The notes: generated from the sequence alone by a model not told the origin. Numbered from the stretch's first letter, positions 46,034 to 54,648 are shown. The stretch: DNA of 64,000 nucleotides from CAYUWG01 sp964448285 (GCA_964448285.1 CAYUWG010000015.1:1-64000); one strand, 5' to 3'. Program-made: numbers and translations.

Positions 46034-47851
46034 ATGAAGCTCATGCGTTTGCTACACAAGGGAGTTCTTGCGGCAGCCTTCCCGGTTGCCGTTCTCATCT
46101 TGTGTACATTGCTTTCAGCTTGTTCATCAGACACGCGCTCGGATGCGGATAGAGCGTTCGAATCGCTTGCGTGGAACTTCATCGAATCCTACTTGCGCAT
46201 GTATCCGGAAGAAGCGACTATCCTCGGCGATCATCGATACGATTCATCGATGAACGACTACAGCGCAGACGGCATCGAAAGAGCCATTGACCTCCGGTCG
46301 CTGTATCTCGATTCGCTGAAGACGATCAAGGTGGAAGAACTTTCCTCTGCGAACCGCATCGACTACGATATCTTTCAGCAGAATCTTGAAAAGGAACTCT
46401 TCGCATTGCGCGACTTGCGCGACTGGGAAAACAATCCGTTGAGCTATAACGTGGGGAACGCAGTCTTCACCCTCGTTGCGAGAGAATTTGCACCGCTGCA
46501 GGAACGCATGAAGTCCGTCGAAGGACGATTGAGAGCGATACCACGCATACTCGAAGACGCGAAAAGAAATCTTCGCAATCCACCATCGATCCACACGCAA
46601 ACCGCGATACAGCAGAACGACGGTATCGTCACGTTGCTGACGGAGACACTCGCGCCATTCATCGACAGCCTGGCGGCGAACCAACGCGAAGAGTTGATCT
46701 CCGTGCGAGATAGTGCGGTGAATGCACTTCGGGCTTATGGTGATTGGTTGAAAAAGACGCTGCTTCCAAACTCGACTGGTTCGTTTCGTCTCGGGAAAGA
46801 TTTGTACGAGCGGAAACTCCGCTACTCGCTCGACACCGATTTGACGCGTGAAGAGATACTCGCGCATGCGGAACGCGATCTCGAAGCGACAACGATGGAA
46901 ATGCACGCGACGGCTGTACAGCTCTGGGCGAAGTACTATTCCGGACAACCGATTCCTGCGGGAAAATCCGCGATCATCCGTGCGGTACTGAACCGTCTCG
47001 CAGAAGACAGACCGACGGACGAAACCATTGTCGATAACGCAAGAGAAGCGCTCAAGGAAGCGGAGCGCTTTGTTCGCGAGAAGAATATCGTCTCCGTACC
47101 GGATGATCCGATCGACATCATCGTGATGCCCGAGTTTCAACGTGGCGTTGCTGTTGCGTATTGCGAATCACCCGGTCCTTTGGAAAAAAACGGAAAGACG
47201 TTCTACGCCATTTCACCGACGCCGAAAGACTGGCCGCCCGCCCGAAAGGAATCGTTCTACCGCGAGTACAACAACTCCATGCTGAAAAACCTCACCGTAC
47301 ATGAGGCGATTCCGGGACACTACCTTCAGCTTGTCACCGGCAACCGGTTCAAAGCTTCGACGATTCTGCGCGGTATATTTCAGAGCGGTATTTTTGCAGA
47401 AGGCTGGGCTACGTACGCCGAGCAAATCATGGTCGATGCAGGCTTCGGAGGACTTGAAGTTAAAATCCAACAACTGAAAATGCGGTTACGTCTCATCATC
47501 AATGTGCTGATCGATCAGAAGATCCACACGGCAGGGATGACTGAAAAGGAAGCGATGGACCTCATGGTGAACAAAGGTTTTCAGGAGAATGGCGAAGCAG
47601 CCGGGAAATGGCGCCGCGCATGCCTGACATCGACGCAGCTTTCCGCCTACTATGTCGGGAACTTGCTCTTCAACGATATTCGAAAGCGTTACGAAGCCTT
47701 GCACGGCAGTCGCTTCTCGCAAAAGGAATTTCATGACAGGGTGATCTCCTTTGGAACGATCTCTCCAAAATATCTTCCGATGCTTTTGAAGATTCCTAAG
47801 GATGCACCACCGCCATCTCTTGCGTCAACCAATAAGAGCACGCATCCATGA
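46034..47851 (+). CDS. DUF885-family lipoprotein, putative zinc peptidase
   Basis: A 605-residue protein with a lipoprotein signal (VAVLILCTLLSAC, lipobox Cys ~30). The family's zinc motif is present: H423-E-A-I-P-G-H429 in TVHEAIPGHYLQ, with a later Glu in FAEGWATYAEQ. These fit gluzincin-like M-type peptidases, though the activity of DUF885 proteins is poorly known. It begins the base after the STAS stop and overlaps the next gene by four bases (ATGA), so translation is coupled. Anchored in the inner or outer membrane, facing the periplasm. Confidence 0.9.
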   Translation: MKLMRLLHKGVLAAAFPVAVLILCTLLSACSSDTRSDADRAFESLAWNFIESYLRMYPEEATILGDHRYDSSMNDYSADGIERAIDLRSLYLDSLKTIKVEELSSANRIDYDIFQQNLEKELFALRDLRDWENNPLSYNVGNAVFTLVAREFAPLQERMKSVEGRLRAIPRILEDAKRNLRNPPSIHTQTAIQQNDGIVTLLTETLAPFIDSLAANQREELISVRDSAVNALRAYGDWLKKTLLPNSTGSFRLGKDLYERKLRYSLDTDLTREEILAHAERDLEATTMEMHATAVQLWAKYYSGQPIPAGKSAIIRAVLNRLAEDRPTDETIVDNAREALKEAERFVREKNIVSVPDDPIDIIVMPEFQRGVAVAYCESPGPLEKNGKTFYAISPTPKDWPPARKESFYREYNNSMLKNLTVHEAIPGHYLQLVTGNRFKASTILRGIFQSGIFAEGWATYAEQIMVDAGFGGLEVKIQQLKMRLRLIINVLIDQKIHTAGMTEKEAMDLMVNKGFQENGEAAGKWRRACLTSTQLSAYYVGNLLFNDIRKRYEALHGSRFSQKEFHDRVISFGTISPKYLPMLLKIPKDAPPPSLASTNKSTHP

Positions 47852-49290
47852 GGAACTCGGAGCACGTCTTATCCGAGCTTCATCAAAATGTCTTCCATGA
47901 AGACGTGTGGAACTTCATTCATTTGAAAGGTGACGGTTCCGACAGAAGGATCCATCGTGTCGTGGGTCCATACAATTCATCCATCGGCATCACCGGGGAG
48001 AACGTCGCGGAGAATCGGGCCTTCATCGGTTTCACGCAGACATTCTTCAAAGCCAATCTCCCGGTACCGCGCATCCTCGCCGTGTCGGATGATGAAAGAC
48101 ACTATCTCGTCACTGACCTCGGAGATGTGACGCTCCACCGGTGGCAATCACGCCTCCGCTCATCCCCGACGGATTTTCCGAAGGAAGTTGAAGCACTCTA
48201 CCGGGAAGTGCTCCGGCAGCTTGTCCGTTTTCAAATCGACCAAGCGAATAAAATCGATTACTCGCTATGCTATCAGTCCCATACTTTCCACGAGCAGGCT
48301 ATGCGCTTCGACGTGGATTACTTCTGCCGAATGTTCATCGAGCCGCTCTACCGCGGTTCATTCGACGGTCGAGCATTCGATAAAGACATTCAGCTTCTCG
48401 TAAAGGACTTGTTGGATACGCGAATGGACTTTTTCCTCTATCGCGATTTTCAATCCCGGAACGTGATGATCCTCGGAGGCATGCCGTTCTTTATCGACTA
48501 CCAGTCGGGAAGACATGGTGCGTTGCAGTACGACGTCGCTTCGCTGCTCTTCGACGCGAAGGCTCACATTCCCCATGAAGCACGTTTGCGGCTCTTCGGC
48601 GTGTACATGGACGAGGTGGCAAAGAGGATCGACATCGATCGTGACGACTTCACCCGGAAGTTCTACTCTTACGCGATCATCCGGGTGATGCAGGCGCTTG
48701 GCGCATTTGGCAACCTCGGTCACAGGCAAAAGAAACCGGGCTTCCTCTCTTCGATCCCGCCATCGATGGATAACCTCGCGCTTCTCGCTGCTCATGCACC
48801 GATTCTCGAACAGTGCAGCTATATCAAAGACCTCTTCGTCCAGCTCTCTGAAGATCACCATCTCCGAACGCTCTCCGACGATAAGAAACAGCAACCGATC
48901 ACCGTTGACATTCATTCCTTCGGGTACTTACGAAGCGGTATTCCTGCAGACCGATTCGGGAACGGCGGCGGATTCGTGTTCGATTGCCGCTTACTTCCCA
49001 ATCCCGGTCTGAAGCCCGGCTTCACGGCATACACGGGTCTCGATCCCATCGTGCAGAAAGAGCTCGAATCCTCGCCGCTGTTCCATCGCTTCTTTGACAG
49101 TGTCGTGAAAGTGGTGACCGAAGCGATTGACTCGTACAAAGAGATGAACTACACGAACCTCCAAGTCTCCTTCGGCTGCACGGGAGGACAGCATCGTTCC
49201 GTTTATTGCGCGGAAAAACTTGCCGAGATCCTTCGGGAGAAAGGTATCATCGTCACCGTTACGCACGCGGAGAAGGATCAGTACTGGTGA
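47848..49290 (+). CDS. Sugar-kinase-like phosphotransferase fused to RapZ C-terminal domain
   Basis: A 480-residue fusion. Residues ~20-310 are an APH/choline-kinase-type domain: GDGSDRRIHRVVG (ATP loop), YRDFQSRNVM with D200 and N205, and FIDYQSGR with D217 for metal. This form is close to AmgK-type anomeric kinases of murein sugars. Residues ~348-480 match the RapZ C-terminal domain: FVFDCRLLPNPG, YTGLDPIVQKEL and SFGCTGGQHRSVYCAEKLAEIL. In E. coli RapZ that domain binds RNA and glucosamine-6-phosphate. It overlaps a MurU-like nucleotidyltransferase gene by four bases, which supports a role in N-acetylmuramate or amino-sugar salvage. Whether the RapZ part binds RNA here is unknown. Confidence 0.9.
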   Translation: MRNSEHVLSELHQNVFHEDVWNFIHLKGDGSDRRIHRVVGPYNSSIGITGENVAENRAFIGFTQTFFKANLPVPRILAVSDDERHYLVTDLGDVTLHRWQSRLRSSPTDFPKEVEALYREVLRQLVRFQIDQANKIDYSLCYQSHTFHEQAMRFDVDYFCRMFIEPLYRGSFDGRAFDKDIQLLVKDLLDTRMDFFLYRDFQSRNVMILGGMPFFIDYQSGRHGALQYDVASLLFDAKAHIPHEARLRLFGVYMDEVAKRIDIDRDDFTRKFYSYAIIRVMQALGAFGNLGHRQKKPGFLSSIPPSMDNLALLAAHAPILEQCSYIKDLFVQLSEDHHLRTLSDDKKQQPITVDIHSFGYLRSGIPADRFGNGGGFVFDCRLLPNPGLKPGFTAYTGLDPIVQKELESSPLFHRFFDSVVKVVTEAIDSYKEMNYTNLQVSFGCTGGQHRSVYCAEKLAEILREKGIIVTVTHAEKDQYW

Positions 49291-49988
49291 AAGCGATGAT
49301 TCTTGCGGCGGGCTTTGGGATTCGTCTCGCACCGCTGACGGAATCGCTGCCGAAGGCGCTTGTGCCCGTCGCAGGAAAGCCGATGATCGCATACGCCATC
49401 GAAGCGGTCATTCGAGCAGGCGCGAATGAGATCATCGTCAACGCCCACCATCATGCGGAGATGTTGGAAGAACATTTTCGAACGGTCAACTACGGAATCC
49501 CGGTTACGGTTATCCGCGAAGATGAGATTCTCGGAACCGGCGGCGGCATCATCAACGCACACGCTGCCCTCGACGGCGATGAACCCTTTCTCGTGCACAA
49601 CGCGGATATCCATTCCGATTTCGATTTGAAACGCTTGTACGAACGATGGCTCGAACGAAAGCCTCTCGCAGTGCTCGCCGTGCACCAACGCGAAACTTCT
49701 CGCGCGCTTCTCTTCGAGCCGTCGATGAATTTCATCGGGAAAGAAGTATGGAAAGACGACGGCTGGGTGTACCCGGACCGGTCGTTGCGATTCGGCTTTT
49801 GCGGTATTCATCTCATCAGTGCGGAGATCTTTTCGCTCTGCTTTCCCAAAGGCTTCTCTGATGTGTTCGAGATCTACCGTACAGCGCTCGAACGACGGAT
49901 GCATATCGAAGGCGTGCAATTCAACGGGCGGTGGTACGACTTCGGCAGCGTAGAAAAGATCGAATCGTTCACTGCGAAGGATTCATAG
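49287..49988 (+). CDS. Sugar-1-phosphate nucleotidyltransferase, MurU-like
   Basis: Starts at the GTG (49287) overlapping the previous stop (GTGA), which gives the family start 'MKAMILAAGFG'. 233 residues. Signature LAAGFGIRLAPLTESLPK (NTP-transfer loop and lysine), then PVAGKPMIAYAI and GTGGGIINA (sugar-phosphate binding). Length and the kinase neighbour match MurU, which makes UDP-MurNAc from MurNAc-1-phosphate and UTP in the AmgK-MurU recycling route. Mannose- or glucose-1-phosphate transferases are alternatives. Confidence 0.88.
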   Translation: MKAMILAAGFGIRLAPLTESLPKALVPVAGKPMIAYAIEAVIRAGANEIIVNAHHHAEMLEEHFRTVNYGIPVTVIREDEILGTGGGIINAHAALDGDEPFLVHNADIHSDFDLKRLYERWLERKPLAVLAVHQRETSRALLFEPSMNFIGKEVWKDDGWVYPDRSLRFGFCGIHLISAEIFSLCFPKGFSDVFEIYRTALERRMHIEGVQFNGRWYDFGSVEKIESFTAKDS

Positions 49989-50014
49989 CGAGATATCGGC
50001 GTGCGCAGCAATCC

Positions 50015-50380
50015 CTACCGACCACGCATCGCCTGAATCTCATCCCGTTCATTCTTCTTCAGACTCTGAACGACACGTTCATATGATTCATCGATCATTG
50101 CTTTCAGTTCCGACGTCGGAATCGCACCGTTAAAGTTCACCGTGTTCCAGTGTTTCTTGTTCATGTGATATCCGGGTTGCACGTCTTCGTAGCGCTCGCG
50201 CAGTTCCTCAGCATGGCGAGGATCGCACTTCAGGTTGACGTGCATCGGGCGCTCTTCGATATCGACTAAAGCGAAGATCTTCCCTTTCACGCGAAAAACG
50301 AGCGTCGTCTCGTCGAACGGAAAGTCCTCGCTTGTCGCAGGTTTGCTCATGCAGTAGGTGCGAAAAAAGTCGAATGTCAT
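50015..50380 (-). CDS. MmcQ/YjbR family protein
   Basis: A 121-residue protein of the MmcQ/YjbR (CyaY-like fold) family. It has FPFDETTLVFRVKGKIFAL, then NLKCDPRHAEELRERYEDVQPGYHMNKKHWNTV, the family core. These proteins are annotated as DNA-binding but their function is not known. Convergent with the nucleotidyltransferase gene; its 5' side faces the fused E1 gene in a divergent arrangement. Confidence 0.9.
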   Translation of the reverse strand: MTFDFFRTYCMSKPATSEDFPFDETTLVFRVKGKIFALVDIEERPMHVNLKCDPRHAEELRERYEDVQPGYHMNKKHWNTVNFNGAIPTSELKAMIDESYERVVQSLKKNERDEIQAMRGR

Positions 50381-50683
50381 GATGGATTGAGGCGTGTTCG
50401 TGATGAGTAACCGAATTCCGGAATAAAGTGCGAAACAGGATTGATACGTCTAAATGAGCCGTCGAAAGTGAGCCGGTGTTTCTTTGCAATCGCATGTTAG
50501 CAACTCTCAAGAAGCTGATCAGTGAAGTTACTATTTGAATCACGCATCCTTCGCTTCTCCTTGCATCGCTGTATTTTTGCACGCGATTGAAACAGTCACG
50601 ACTCGAAAGACGACCTGTTGAAATATCCCCACGATACCACCGTCCATCATCCGCTTTCACACGTTCCGCACCTTACATCACGC
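50381..50683. other. Divergent intergenic region (303 bp)
   Basis: Lies between the divergently transcribed MmcQ/YjbR and E1 genes, so both promoters should be here. No clear -35/-10 pair, hairpin or gene was found. Short open frames on both strands have no recognisable content. Confidence 0.4.
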
Positions 50684-52660
50684 ATGCCTGCGGACCTTTC
50701 CCCTGAGCGGCTGCTCGAACTCTATTATCACCTTCGTCTCCCGCGCGCTATTGAAGAGCGCATGCTCATCCTTCTGCGTCAGGGAAAAATCTCGAAGTGG
50801 TTCTCCGGCATCGGGCAGGAAGCGATTTCCGTCGGGACGGCGTTCGCACTCAATCCTGATGACGTCATCTTCACGATGCATCGCAACCTCGGTGTGTTTA
50901 CGACGCGCAACGTCGATCTCTCGCAGCTCTTTCGGCAAATCATGGGCAAGAAAGGCGGCTTTACGAAAGGACGCGACCGCTCCTTCCATTTCGGCGCGCC
51001 GGCGTACGACGTCATCGGCATGATCTCGCATCTCGGCGCCATGCTTCCCGTCGCGGACGGCGTCGCGCTTGCGTTCCAGCTTCGGAACGAACGACGTGTC
51101 GCCGTTTCTTTTACCGGCGACGGCTCGACGAGCGAAGGAGACTTTCACGAAGCGGTGAACCTTGCCGCCGTCTGGAAGCTGCCGGTTGTATTCATCGTTG
51201 AGAACAACGGCTATGGTCTCTCGACGCCGACGCACGAGCAATTCGCTTGCGAACGGCTTGCCGACAAAGGCGTCGGTTACGGAATCGAGGGCGTACGCAT
51301 CGATGGGAACGACGTGCTTGCCGTCTATCAGGCGATTCGGAACGCAAGCGAAAAAGCGCGACGCAGCGACGGGCCGACGCTGATCGAAGCAGTGACCTTC
51401 CGCATGAGAGGACACGAGGAAGCATCGGGGACGAAGTACATCCCGAAGGAGCTTTTCGACGAGTGGGAGAAGCGCGACCCGATCGCGCTCTTCGAGGATC
51501 GCCTGACGCTGATGGGACTTTTTTCCGAAGCGATGAAAGCGCTCGTGACGCAGCGTGTGCGCGATGCATTCACGGATGCGCTCAACGATGCCCTCGATGC
51601 GCCGCCTGCATCAACGACCGCCGAGCAGGAACTCATCGATGTCTATGCGCCAACAGACACCACAACGCGGATCCCTGCCGGAACGCAAACGACGATGCGA
51701 TACGTCGATAGCATCAAGCACACGCTCGAACTCGCAATGGAGCGCGATGAACGTGTCATCATCATGGGGCAGGACGTTGCCGAGTATGGCGGAGTGTTCA
51801 AAGTGACCGAAGGATTCGTTCAGAAATTCTCACGAGCGCGAGTGCGCAATACACCCATCATCGAGTCCGGTATCATCGGCGCGGGAATGGGATTGGCGCT
51901 GGAGGGATTCAAGCCGGTTGTCGAGATGCAGTTCGCGGACTTCGTCGCATGCGGCTTCAATCAGATCGTCAACAATCTCGCGAAGACGCACTACCGATGG
52001 GGCGCTTCGGTCAATATCACTCTGCGCCTTCCGAGCGGCGGTGGTACGAACGCGGGGCCATTCCATTCGCAAAGCCCAGAGGCGTGGTTCTTTCACGTCC
52101 CCGGATTGAAGCTCGTCATGCCATCGACGCCGCATGACGCAAAAGGTCTGCTCATCGCAGCAATCGAAGATCCGAACCCCGTGCTCTTCTTCGAACACAA
52201 AGCGTTGTACCGCAGCATCAAAGGCGACGTGCCGGATGAATGGTTCACGATAGCGATTGGCGAAGCGGACGTAAAACGCACCGGGCGGGACCTGTCCATC
52301 ATCACGTACGGTCTCGGCGTGCATTGGGCGCTGGAACTTGCCGAGACACACTCACACGAAGGTACCGAGATCGAAGTCGTGGATTTGCGTTCGCTTTTGC
52401 CGTGGGATAAAGAGACCGTGTTCAACTCAATAAGGAAAACGAATCGTGTCCTCGTCCTGCACGAAGCGAATCTCACGGGAGGCATCGGCGCAGAGATCGC
52501 CGCGACCATCGCACAGGAAGCCTTCGAACACCTCGACGCCCCGGTCACACGCACCGCATCGCTCGACATGCCCATCCCCTTTTCGGATGTGTTCGAAAAG
52601 CACATCTACTGGCCGAAGGATCGGCTCCCAGAGGTCGTGAGGGAGTTGCTGGAGTATTGA
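50684..52660 (+). CDS. Thiamine-dependent 2-oxoacid dehydrogenase E1, alpha-beta fusion
   Basis: The ATG at 50684 gives 658 residues; the TTG at 50618 is unlikely. The N-terminal ~330 residues are E1 alpha: LRLPRAIEERMLILLRQGKISKW, HRNLG, and the thiamine pyrophosphate motif GDGSTSEGDFHEAVNLAAVW to VENNGYGLS. The C-terminal ~325 residues (from MRYVDSIKHTLELAMERDE) are E1 beta: GQDVAEYGGVFKVTEGF and RNTPIIESGIIGAGMGLALEG. Such fusions occur in Bacteroidota branched-chain 2-oxoacid (or acetoin/pyruvate) dehydrogenases. E2 and E3 genes are not in the window. Substrate not readable. Confidence 0.92.
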   Translation: MPADLSPERLLELYYHLRLPRAIEERMLILLRQGKISKWFSGIGQEAISVGTAFALNPDDVIFTMHRNLGVFTTRNVDLSQLFRQIMGKKGGFTKGRDRSFHFGAPAYDVIGMISHLGAMLPVADGVALAFQLRNERRVAVSFTGDGSTSEGDFHEAVNLAAVWKLPVVFIVENNGYGLSTPTHEQFACERLADKGVGYGIEGVRIDGNDVLAVYQAIRNASEKARRSDGPTLIEAVTFRMRGHEEASGTKYIPKELFDEWEKRDPIALFEDRLTLMGLFSEAMKALVTQRVRDAFTDALNDALDAPPASTTAEQELIDVYAPTDTTTRIPAGTQTTMRYVDSIKHTLELAMERDERVIIMGQDVAEYGGVFKVTEGFVQKFSRARVRNTPIIESGIIGAGMGLALEGFKPVVEMQFADFVACGFNQIVNNLAKTHYRWGASVNITLRLPSGGGTNAGPFHSQSPEAWFFHVPGLKLVMPSTPHDAKGLLIAAIEDPNPVLFFEHKALYRSIKGDVPDEWFTIAIGEADVKRTGRDLSIITYGLGVHWALELAETHSHEGTEIEVVDLRSLLPWDKETVFNSIRKTNRVLVLHEANLTGGIGAEIAATIAQEAFEHLDAPVTRTASLDMPIPFSDVFEKHIYWPKDRLPEVVRELLEY

Positions 52661-52847
52661 GGAATCCACATCAAACTCGCCGGCTTCATCTGGGACATTT
52701 GTTGGAAGAAATTAAGACGAACATCAAAGTTTTGATGAAGAGATCGTGCGGATTCTGAAAGGGGTCATTGCGTGAAGCAATGATGAGCCATACCTTCGAT
52801 TTTTCACTTGCCCTTAATAGACGATTGAGCTACCGTTGCACCAACAA

Positions 52848-52910
52848 AACCCCTCAAGCTTCTCTCCCAGCTCGCCGTTGAGAAGCTCAGACTGAGGGGT
52901 TACTTCTTTC
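52848..52910. terminator. Long bulged hairpin downstream of E1
   Basis: AACCCCTCA (52848-52856) pairs with TGAGGGGTT (52893-52901), and AGCTTCTC (52857-52864) with GAGAAGCT (52880-52887). A five-base bulge (52888-52892) and a 15-base loop interrupt it. A pyrimidine run ACTTCTTTC follows, and the reverse strand has GGGGTTTTG, so it could end transcripts from either side. The 17 pairs are exact. It may terminate the E1 transcript or form the first part of a leader. Confidence 0.6.
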
Positions 52911-52923
52911 AGAGGATCGATAC

Positions 52924-52965
52924 ATGTCTCAGGTAAATCTCATCGCAATATTTATTCTCGGTTGA
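52924..52965 (+). CDS. Mini-ORF, possible leader peptide
   Basis: A 13-codon frame, MSQVNLIAIFILG then TGA, with AGAGGATCGATAC before the ATG. It is rich in Ile, Leu and Val codons and lies between two strong hairpins, the arrangement of an attenuator leader. It could equally be chance; there is no amino-acid biosynthesis gene downstream. Confidence 0.25.
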   Translation: MSQVNLIAIFILG

Positions 52966-52991
52966 GCATGTTTTACTTTGCCATCAGCACA

Positions 52992-53040
52992 CCCCCCGTG
53001 CCTCTGTATCGCAAGCATACTTCGGGGGGGTTTTTCTTTC
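52992..53040 (+). terminator. GC-rich hairpin with T-tract just before the four-helix-bundle gene
   Basis: CCCCCCG (52992-52998) pairs with CGGGGGG (53023-53029) around a 24-base loop, followed by G and TTTTTCTTTC. This is a strong intrinsic terminator, but the ATG of the next gene is only 12 bases further. That gene must therefore be read by escape from termination. Confidence 0.75.
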
Positions 53041-53052
53041 ACTGGTTGAAGC

Positions 53053-53616
53053 ATGCCTGAACAGTTCATACCCCCACATGGCGGATACGAGACCCTCCTA
53101 TCTTACAAAAAGGCGGAGATTGTCTTTGACGCCACGGTATGTTTCTGTCGTCGTTTCCTGAAGAAGTACGACCGCACGATCGATCAGATGGTACAGGCAG
53201 CGCGGTCCGGAAAACAAAACATCGTAGAAGGCAGCCAGATATCGGGAACCTCGAAAGAGCTGGAAATCAAACTCATGGGAGTAGCGCGCGCCAGCCTTGA
53301 AGAACTCCTGACGGATTACAGAGACTTCCTTCGAACGAATGGTCATGCTCTGTGGACAAAAGATTCAAAAGAAGCACTCTTCGTCAGGAAGCTTGGATCA
53401 GTCAAAGAAGCAACCTATGATTCTTATAGGACCTATATAGAGACAAGACCTTCCCACGTTGTAGCCAATATTATAATCTGTCTGATCCATCAGGCAAACT
53501 ACCTCTTGGACCAGCAGATTCGGCAGTTGGAAAAAGCATTCACAGAAGATGGCGGCATACGAGAACGCATGACACGCGCACGATTGAATGAAAGAGCGAA
53601 GGGAAAGCGCCCATGA
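53053..53616 (+). CDS. Four-helix-bundle protein (23S rRNA IVP-like, suffix-domain type)
   Basis: A 187-residue protein of the four-helix-bundle family related to 23S rRNA intervening-sequence proteins. It starts MPEQFIPPHGGYETLLSYKKAEIVFDAT and has the conserved QMVQAARSGKQNIVEGS and LGVAR-type helices (KLMGVARASLEELLTDYRDFL), plus a C-terminal helical suffix. Members occur as free genes, inside rRNA, or as partners (Avd) in diversity-generating retroelements; no reverse transcriptase is seen here. Preceded at once by an intrinsic terminator, suggesting tight control. Convergent with the nuclease-like gene. Confidence 0.85.
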   Translation: MPEQFIPPHGGYETLLSYKKAEIVFDATVCFCRRFLKKYDRTIDQMVQAARSGKQNIVEGSQISGTSKELEIKLMGVARASLEELLTDYRDFLRTNGHALWTKDSKEALFVRKLGSVKEATYDSYRTYIETRPSHVVANIIICLIHQANYLLDQQIRQLEKAFTEDGGIRERMTRARLNERAKGKRP

Positions 53617-53670
53617 AGTTCATAATCGGAAAGAGCCGAACCGAGCAAAACCAGATTGACCACTTTCACC

Positions 53671-54240
53671 TCAATCATTTGATTGCACATTGGCTGCTCG
53701 CACGATTGCCTTCCTCAGTTCAGTGAAAGGAACCTTTGACCCCGCAAGGCTCTGAATCGCAGCAAGCCTAATAGAATTCTGCCTGGGGAGTTGCCCAGTT
53801 GTAACGACGTAAAACTCCCACTGCGAGATATCGAGCGGGTCGAGTGTCTCACGTTCCTTGTGTCCGAGAAGAGCGAACACGTAAACATCTGCTTGTCGCT
53901 TGACAGTCGTACTATACGTGCCTGTCTCCTCATCCCAGCCGCGTGTTGGTGGGATTTGAAAGACGATGCGCGAGGGACGCTTCTGCTCCCAACTCTGTAT
54001 GTAGGCCGCTGACTTGACTTCCACACGGATGCCTTCCGGCGTGAGAAGATCATATGGTGTCCATTCTTTTCTGCTCTCCTCAGCTACGCCGAGCGCCTGT
54101 GCGACGATGTACTCCGCAAGGATGCCCCGCGTGGCGTTACTGATCAGATCGGAACTGGACCACCTCCAGAAGTCGAGAAGGGTAAAGTGGAGTGAGTGGG
54201 ATTGATGATGAAAGGTTTGGGTATCTACATACATTGACAT
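53671..54240 (-). CDS. PD-(D/E)XK-like putative nuclease
   Basis: A 189-residue protein with no named family that I recall. The segment TRGILAEYIVAQALG (helix with E43), then YDLLTPEG and IRVEVKSAAYIQSW provides E43, D64, E74 and K76, the layout of a PD-(D/E)XK restriction-type nuclease core. The rest is YVFALLGHKE and SQWEFYVVTT, fitting the remaining sheet. It may cut DNA as a stand-alone restriction-like enzyme, but no modification gene is intact nearby. Its upstream neighbour is the decayed frame at 54225-54421. The family fold is my inference. Confidence 0.6.
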   Translation of the reverse strand: MSMYVDTQTFHHQSHSLHFTLLDFWRWSSSDLISNATRGILAEYIVAQALGVAEESRKEWTPYDLLTPEGIRVEVKSAAYIQSWEQKRPSRIVFQIPPTRGWDEETGTYSTTVKRQADVYVFALLGHKERETLDPLDISQWEFYVVTTGQLPRQNSIRLAAIQSLAGSKVPFTELRKAIVRAANVQSND

Positions 54241-54421
54241 CTCACAATATATCGGTCTCCTCGCTCGTCATTTGCTTCGAACCAGCAAGCAGCATTTCCG
54301 GTACTGCGTGAGTTTTCCTGCTTAACCCATGATAACAGGTAGTCGACGAAATCGAGGATTTCTGCTTTATGTGAAACAGGTAAGTGCTGTCCATATTCTC
54401 GAATTCATTAGTGATAATCAT
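54225..54421 (-). pseudogene. Frameshifted DUF2281-like small protein remnant
   Basis: Upstream of the nuclease-like gene an ATG at 54421 opens MIITNEFENMDSTY. In the next frame, from about 54382, the sequence continues LPVSHKAEILDFVDYLLSW, which matches the LP...EVLDFVEFLL core of DUF2281 antitoxin-like proteins, then runs to a TAG at 54225. Joining them needs one frameshift. The first frame alone reaches a TGA at 54242, two bases before the nuclease ATG. Either frame is below 60 residues. Confidence 0.35.
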
Positions 54422-54648
54422 CGCTCGTGTTGTGAGTTATGCCTGCTCGTGCCGCAATTCGGCAGCATTATATAGAGGGGATGATACTGATGCAACAACC
54501 GGTCGAGCCAGACGGAGAGATAAGGAAAAATCCGTGCATGTCCGATCATGTTATTTGCGGAAAAAGGGAGAAGTTATCGAGAGTAGCCATCGACGAAACG
54601 AATTCGATTCCTCACTCGCATCCACTCACCATGTAAAAGGAGCCTCGC
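54241..54648. other. Intergenic region (408 bp)
   Basis: Divergent between the nuclease-like gene and the barrel gene. Apart from the frameshifted remnant at 54225-54421 it shows no clear gene, repeat or terminator. It should hold the promoters for both neighbours; none is convincing. Confidence 0.4.

Larger units (their letters stand above)
52661..53052. other. Intergenic region (392 bp) with tandem hairpins
   Basis: Contains the two hairpins and the mini-ORF above. The stretch GATTGAGCTACCGTTGCACCA (around 52823-52843) on the reverse strand resembles a tRNA 5' half but no anticodon or T-arm follows. The first ~180 bases hold nothing else visible. Confidence 0.5.

Noticed and set aside
52820..52850. 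tRNA-like string (reverse complement TGGTGCAACGGTAGCTCAATCGT)
   Set aside because: The D-arm-like start has no anticodon stem-loop or TTCGA T-arm after it; the next bases pair in another hairpin.
53053..53616. Diversity-generating retroelement accessory gene (Avd)
   Set aside because: No reverse transcriptase, template repeat or variable repeat is visible nearby.
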